DNA from: an uncultured Eubacteriales bacterium
GTDB taxonomy: Bacteria > Bacillota > Clostridia > Peptostreptococcales > Anaerovoracaceae
Direction: 5' to 3'
NCBI GenBank assembly: GCA_910585135.1
Contig: CAJUEB010000068.1
Coordinates: forward strand, 1-8,795
DNA: 8,795 nucleotides
Shown: one piece after another, positions 5,098 to 8,795 of the stretch
Layout of the letters: the number at the start of each line of letters is the position of its first letter
How positions within the stretch are numbered: the stretch's first letter is position 1
Position numbers and translations under genes: made by a program
Notes under the pieces: model-generated
Seen by the model: the letters and a program-made list of their open reading frames with translations, nothing else
What the model was told of the DNA's origin: nothing
Databases searched by the model: none

Positions 5098-6402
5098 TTG
5101 AGAATCGTTCATTATATCAACCAGTTTTTCGGCCAGATCGGCGGGGAAACAGAAGCCGGTCATCCTTTAGAGGTAAGGCCTGGCGTCGTTGGTCCGGGCA
5201 TGGCGTTGAAACAGCAGATTGGCGATAATGAGATTGTAGCTACGATTATCTGCGGCGACAATTATTTTGTCGAAAATATCGATGCAGTAAAGCCGCAGAT
5301 GGTGAATATTTTAAAAGAGTACAAGGCGGATATGCTGGTCGCAGGCCCTGCCTTCAATGCGGGAAGATACGGCATGGCGTGCGGCAATGCATGCCAGATC
5401 GCCAGTGAAGAGCTGGGAATCGAAACGGTTTCCGGTATGTATAAAGAAAATCCGGGAATGGAAATGTACCGCAAGTTTGCCTATATCGTACCGACGGGGA
5501 ACAATGCGCGGGGGATGCGCGATGCGGTAAGCAAGATGGGTACGCTGATCAAGCGGATTGCGGGCGGCGAGACGCTTTCCAATCCCGAAGAAGATGGTTT
5601 TTTTGAGAGAGGCCTTAGGGAAAACATTTTTTTGGAGAAGACTGGCGCTGAGCGCTGTGTCGATATGCTTTTGAAGAAAATCAAGGGAGAGGATTTTGAG
5701 ACCGAGCTTCCGATGCCGGTCTTTGAAAAGTTTGAACCTAGCCCTGCGATCAAGGATATGTCAAAGGCTACGATCGCGGTCATGACCAGCGGCGGGATGG
5801 TGCCTGCGGGTAATCCGCACAGGCTGGAGGCTTGTAACTGTACGAAGTGGGAATGCTACTGCCTCGATCGCGATTATGGCGGCCGGGGCGCAGGCAAAGG
5901 AATGGTTGTCCATGGCGGGTATGATCCGACGTATGGCAACGAAGATGGAAACAGGATTCTTCCGATCGACATGATGGTAGAGCTTGAGGAAGAGGGCAGA
6001 ATCGGCAAGCTGTATGATTACACCTATGTTACCGTCGGAAATGGAATGGGAACGGATCAGGCGGCTGTGTTCGGAGATGAGATCGCCAAGGAGCTTTTGG
6101 ATGCGAAGATAGACGGTGCGATCCTGACCTCCACCTGAGGAACCTGTACGCGTTGCGGTGCAACGATCGTAAAACGGATAGATGCGGCGGGAATCCCGAT
6201 TGTCCACATCTGTACCGTTACTCCGATTTCCATCTCTGTAGGAGCGAACCGGGTCGTACCTGGCGTATCGATCCCGCATCCTGTTGGAAAGCCGGATTTA
6301 CCACTTGCGGAGGAGAAGGCATATAGGAAGAAAATGTTGGACACAGCCCTGAAGGCTCTCGAAACGGATATTACAGAGCAGACCATCTTTGCAGTCGAGT
6401 AG
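5098..6402 (+). CDS. Component B selenoprotein, gamma subunit (GrdB/F/H family)
   Basis: A 434-residue selenoprotein if TGA 6136-6138 is read as Sec347; translation continues in the same frame to TAG at 6400-6402. The active centre reads STUGTCTRCG, the U-x-x-C-x-x-C arrangement of this family, in which Sec attacks the carbon of the Schiff-base-activated substrate, releases the amine and leaves Se-carboxymethyl for GrdA. The N-terminus MRIVHYINQFFGQIGGE, the tract VAGPAFNAGRYGMACG, the Cys-rich EACNCTKWECY and the C-terminal VTPISISVGANRVVPG are typical. Without Sec decoding the gene would appear as a 346-residue protein missing its last 88 residues. It is co-transcribed with the alpha/beta gene. 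The substrate is unresolved (sarcosine, betaine or another N-substituted glycine). Like its partner it starts with TTG. Confidence 0.95.
6136..6171 (+). promoter_or_regulatory. Selenocysteine codon with SECIS-like hairpin
   Basis: TGA at 6136-6138 is followed by TACG (6147-6150) and CGTTGC (6151-6156), loop GGT (6157-6159), then GCAACG (6160-6165), a two-base bulge AT, and CGTA (6168-6171). The apical loop begins 18 bases after the UGA and contains GU, in line with the spacing and loop rule for bacterial SECIS elements. Ten base pairs in total, found by eye. Confidence 0.72.
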
Positions 6403-6429
6403 CAGACGTTAAAAGAGGAGAGGGTATCT

Positions 6430-8499
6430 ATGCTGGATAAAAGGATTGAGTATGATACGAAAGTTCCGATCAGGGCATATGTGAGCCATATCTATCAGCA
6501 GCCGGTTCATGCGCATCATGAGGATTTAGAGCTGATCGTCGTGATGAAGGGAACGATCCGTGTCATCGTGGGATTTAGGACGCTGTTGCTTGGAGACGGC
6601 GATGTGATGGTTTTTAACGACAAGGAACTTCACGGGATCTATGAAACTGAAGGCGAAAACCTCGTGCTCACGATGCATATTAAAATCAAGTATTTTAGGA
6701 AATATAACGAAACAGCATATAGTTCTTTCTTTTTGATGGCTGCGACTTATTTAAACGGCCTGCGTTATGATAAACCGCTTGAAGAATTGCGGGAACAACT
6801 GTTTAACATTGCGAAGGCGCAGATTGCGCAGGCAGCAAGTGATGAAAAGATGGAAACCATGGGCAAGGATCTGCTCGCCCAGCTCCTCGCTGATTTCCAA
6901 TATTTCTATTACAGCACTTCCGGCGGGAAGCATTTTATCAACCGCTATGAAGGCAAGAACAATCAAGCGCAGGCAGCCCGCATCCGTATGCTGATGTATT
7001 ACTTATGGGAAAACTATAACCAGAAAATTACATTGCAGGAATATGCGGATGAATCCCATATCAATATGTATTACCTGTCGCATATTATCAAAGATTCAAC
7101 TGGGCTTAGTTTTCAAGAGCTGCTTAGCTTTACCAGGGTGGAGGCAAGCGAGACGCTGCTGCTGGAGACGGATAAGAAAATCAGTGAGATCGCTTTTGAA
7201 TGTGGTTTTTCCGCTACGAGATATTATGTGAAGCATTTTGAGAAATGGTTTCAGATCAGTCCGGAGGAATACCGGGCGAAGCACACAAGCCGCCTGACTC
7301 TGAAAACCAAGGAGGATATCCTTGCGGGCGCAGAAGCGATCGACATGATCGATGCGCTTTCGGGACAGAAACGGCATTTACCGGCAGGAAAATCTTATTT
7401 TTATACAGATGTTATTGAGATTGACGTGGGGAAAAAAAGTAAAACGCGGCGGAAGCGGTATCAGCAGCTCATTGAATGGGATTGCAATTTTTTGCCCGAA
7501 GAGGCGGGGATGGGGGACTCCCTGAAAGCAATCGGTGAATCCTTCCGTCTGTGTGTCCCTGTCATGTCGGCAAAGTCGCTTAACAGCAGGCTGTTGGCAT
7601 TTTTGCAGGAAAGCAGCGCGCATTCCCTGTTGTTTGTATACGATGCAAAAGCCAGCCCGGGCATGAATTATGATGCATTTGCGCAGGCGATGGGCAGGTT
7701 TTGCAGATCCGGGAAATTAAGCTCGCTCGTGCTTTACATAGAATATGCGGGCGGCTTGCCGGAGACAGAGAAGGATGAAATTGCGAAGGTATTCCGTGAG
7801 GCGGGCGAGGCGGCTTCGTGCAGGATTGCTATAAAGGAAGTTTGCCGGTGTTCCAGCGCATTTTCCGGCAGAAATTATTTTCTGGATTCGATTTACGCAG
7901 TTCCATGGATCATCCGCAGCAACCTCAAAAGTGGTCATGAGCAGCGGTTTATGAGCAAGATCTTCGATGAAAGCACAGCGGGCGTCATTAATGGCGAGGC
8001 AGGGATGATTACCGCGAGCCACATTAAAAAGCCGTCATATTATGCTTATATGTGTTTGGCTTTGCTCGGCAATGAGATCGTGGAAAATTCGGAAGGCTAT
8101 ATCGTGACGAAGAAAAACCAGGATCTGGTCATTCTGCTCTATGACTATGACAACAGCGTTTTTCATAACCTGGAGAAATACAGCGATTGTAGCAAGCTGG
8201 CGATGCTTCGGTTTGCAACGAAGAAGAACAAGGAGTATAAGCTGGAATTGTCCAATCTGGAAGGCAGGTATACCGTGACGGAAATTCGTTTTGGCAAGGA
8301 AATCTGCCTTTTCAGCAAAATGGTGGATCTGGGTATGCCGGAAATGCTGATGCTGGAGGAAGAACAAAATATGCGTGATTTTATGAAGCCGAGGCTGGAA
8401 TTTTCCGTTGTGGACGGCAGGAATGGAACGGCGTCCCTGGATGTAAAAGTTCCGCGGTATGGGGCGGCTCTGTTGCGGCTGCGTAAAATGATGGAATGA
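6430..8499 (+). CDS. AraC-family regulator with cupin N-terminus and GH39-like C-terminal domain
   Basis: A 689-residue cytoplasmic DNA-binding protein. Residues about 20-95 form an AraC-type cupin sensor with H27-x-H29 and E34, a GDGDVMVF turn and His67. Residues about 184-285 hold the double helix-turn-helix: ITLQEYADESHINMYYLSHI then ISEIAFECGFSATRYYVKHF, with PEEYR at the end. The remaining ~345 residues resemble the glycoside-hydrolase-39-like domain that some large AraC regulators carry; the most typical part is KKPSYYAYMCLALLGNEIVE (534 onward) followed by GYIVTKKNQDLVILLYDY. I see no clear catalytic acid pair, so a ligand-binding rather than enzymatic role is likely. ATG 6430 has AGAGGAGAGGG upstream. 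The gene starts 27 bases after the gamma subunit stop, so it probably belongs to the same transcript and may control this or neighbouring genes. Its ligand is unknown. Confidence 0.88.
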   Translation: MLDKRIEYDTKVPIRAYVSHIYQQPVHAHHEDLELIVVMKGTIRVIVGFRTLLLGDGDVMVFNDKELHGIYETEGENLVLTMHIKIKYFRKYNETAYSSFFLMAATYLNGLRYDKPLEELREQLFNIAKAQIAQAASDEKMETMGKDLLAQLLADFQYFYYSTSGGKHFINRYEGKNNQAQAARIRMLMYYLWENYNQKITLQEYADESHINMYYLSHIIKDSTGLSFQELLSFTRVEASETLLLETDKKISEIAFECGFSATRYYVKHFEKWFQISPEEYRAKHTSRLTLKTKEDILAGAEAIDMIDALSGQKRHLPAGKSYFYTDVIEIDVGKKSKTRRKRYQQLIEWDCNFLPEEAGMGDSLKAIGESFRLCVPVMSAKSLNSRLLAFLQESSAHSLLFVYDAKASPGMNYDAFAQAMGRFCRSGKLSSLVLYIEYAGGLPETEKDEIAKVFREAGEAASCRIAIKEVCRCSSAFSGRNYFLDSIYAVPWIIRSNLKSGHEQRFMSKIFDESTAGVINGEAGMITASHIKKPSYYAYMCLALLGNEIVENSEGYIVTKKNQDLVILLYDYDNSVFHNLEKYSDCSKLAMLRFATKKNKEYKLELSNLEGRYTVTEIRFGKEICLFSKMVDLGMPEMLMLEEEQNMRDFMKPRLEFSVVDGRNGTASLDVKVPRYGAALLRLRKMME

Positions 8500-8528
8500 G
8501 AAACGCACAGATTGATACGGCGTTGCCG

Positions 8529-8581
8529 CAAGGGAGCGTTCCTTGAAACATGCGGCGACAAGCTTGCATGTTATAGCAAGG
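8529..8581 (+). other. Two alternative hairpins sharing one arm
   Basis: CCTTG at 8541-8545 can pair with CAAGG at 8529-8533, giving a tight 7-bp hairpin CAAGGGA-GCG-TTCCTTG. It can instead pair with CAAGG at 8577-8581, which encloses a second stem, AACATGC (8547-8553) with GCATGTT (8566-8572). The two folds exclude each other. No T-tract follows, so it is not an obvious terminator. It lies between the regulator and the last gene. Confidence 0.4.
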
Positions 8582-8598
8582 TTATTAATAAAAAAATA

Positions 8599-8604
8599 TA
8601 TAAT
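8599..8604 (+). promoter_or_regulatory. Possible -10 box before the last gene
   Basis: TATAAT at 8599-8604 in an AT-rich run about 25 bases before the start codon at 8629. No -35 box is seen at the right distance (8576-8581 is GCAAGG), so this is weak support for a separate promoter. Confidence 0.25.
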
Positions 8605-8628
8605 GATTAATTTTAAGGAGGTTATGTT

Positions 8629-8795
8629 ATGGCATATGTAAAAGGTGAAAAGAAGGCATTATTGACTCCCGTGGAAAAAGGACCTGGTGTGGAGCATCTC
8701 AAGTTCAGGACATCGTTTAACGGTGAGGATTGCCATTATCCGGATGAAATGATCAGCGGATGCAAAATGATAGAAAAATGCATCGACTGTTGTAC
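8629..8795 (+). CDS. Start of a gene, possibly a beta-aminoacyl-CoA ammonia-lyase-like hotdog protein (partial)
   Basis: ATG at 8629 with AAGGAGG (8615-8621) 7 bases upstream; the frame is open for 55 codons to the window end. After a 22-residue N-terminal part the segment HLKFRTSFNGEDCHYPDEMI then SGCKMIEKCIDCCT loosely follows the beginning of beta-alanyl-CoA and 3-aminobutyryl-CoA ammonia-lyases, which have a D-x-HY motif, then a GA/GC-x-x-(I/M) helix and a D-x-x-TE. The codon use and strong ribosome binding site say it is a real gene. The family call rests on about 30 residues and could be wrong. Five cysteines in this short stretch are unusual. If correct, it would act on a CoA-linked amino acid in a fermentation route. 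Confidence 0.4.
   Translation, partial: MAYVKGEKKALLTPVEKGPGVEHLKFRTSFNGEDCHYPDEMISGCKMIEKCIDCC

Noticed and set aside
5761..6386. Long minus-strand frames opposite the gamma subunit gene
   Set aside because: They are antisense shadows of a strongly conserved coding sequence.

Overview
The window is a glycine/sarcosine/betaine-reductase (Grd) selenoprotein region from an amino-acid-fermenting anaerobe, most likely a mid-GC member of the Clostridia. The evidence is strong AAGGAGG-type ribosome binding sites, two TTG starts, sigma-54 (-24/-12) promoters, a recognisable GrdX, a Grd-type thioredoxin with a GCVPC active site, and two genes that read an in-frame TGA as selenocysteine. No genus can be assigned from this sequence. 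All genes lie on the + strand.

Left block (1-3608). A sigma-54 promoter at 64-79 is followed by a leader of about 440 bases that holds a degenerate 41-bp tandem repeat. Then come grdX (537-908), a spacer with a degenerate 31-bp tandem repeat, a 29-codon stump of trxB (1092-1181), an unassigned open stretch, trxA (1412-1732), grdA (1771-2232, Sec codon 1900-1902) and the first third of grdC (from 2336). At about 2857-2867 the grdC sequence passes, out of frame, into the AAA+/Fis C-terminal half of a sigma-54-dependent activator, which ends at 3579 in a very strong terminator. The rest of grdC, grdD and the activator's N-terminus are missing, apparently through one deletion. grdE and grdB are also absent from around grdA.

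Right block (3632-8795). A near-consensus sigma-54 promoter (3698-3712) drives a substrate-specific component B pair: the alpha/beta proprotein (3818-5080, GrdE/G/I family, processing site Asn237-Cys238) and the selenoprotein gamma subunit (5098-6402, GrdB/F/H family, Sec347). Both start with TTG. An AraC-family regulator with a C-terminal GH39-like domain (6430-8499) follows 27 bases later. After a structured spacer, a further gene begins at 8629 and runs off the window; its first 55 residues resemble, weakly, beta-aminoacyl-CoA ammonia-lyases with a hotdog fold.

How the parts fit. In the known pathway component B binds the substrate amine through a pyruvoyl group and its selenocysteine cleaves the C-N bond. 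Se-carboxymethyl passes to GrdA, component C (GrdC/GrdD) releases acetyl phosphate, and TrxB/TrxA regenerate the reduced enzyme. Here B, A and TrxA look intact while TrxB, component C and the sigma-54 activator are broken. The locus therefore either depends on second copies elsewhere or is decaying, or the junctions are assembly artefacts. That question, and the substrate of the divergent component B, are the main points of interest.
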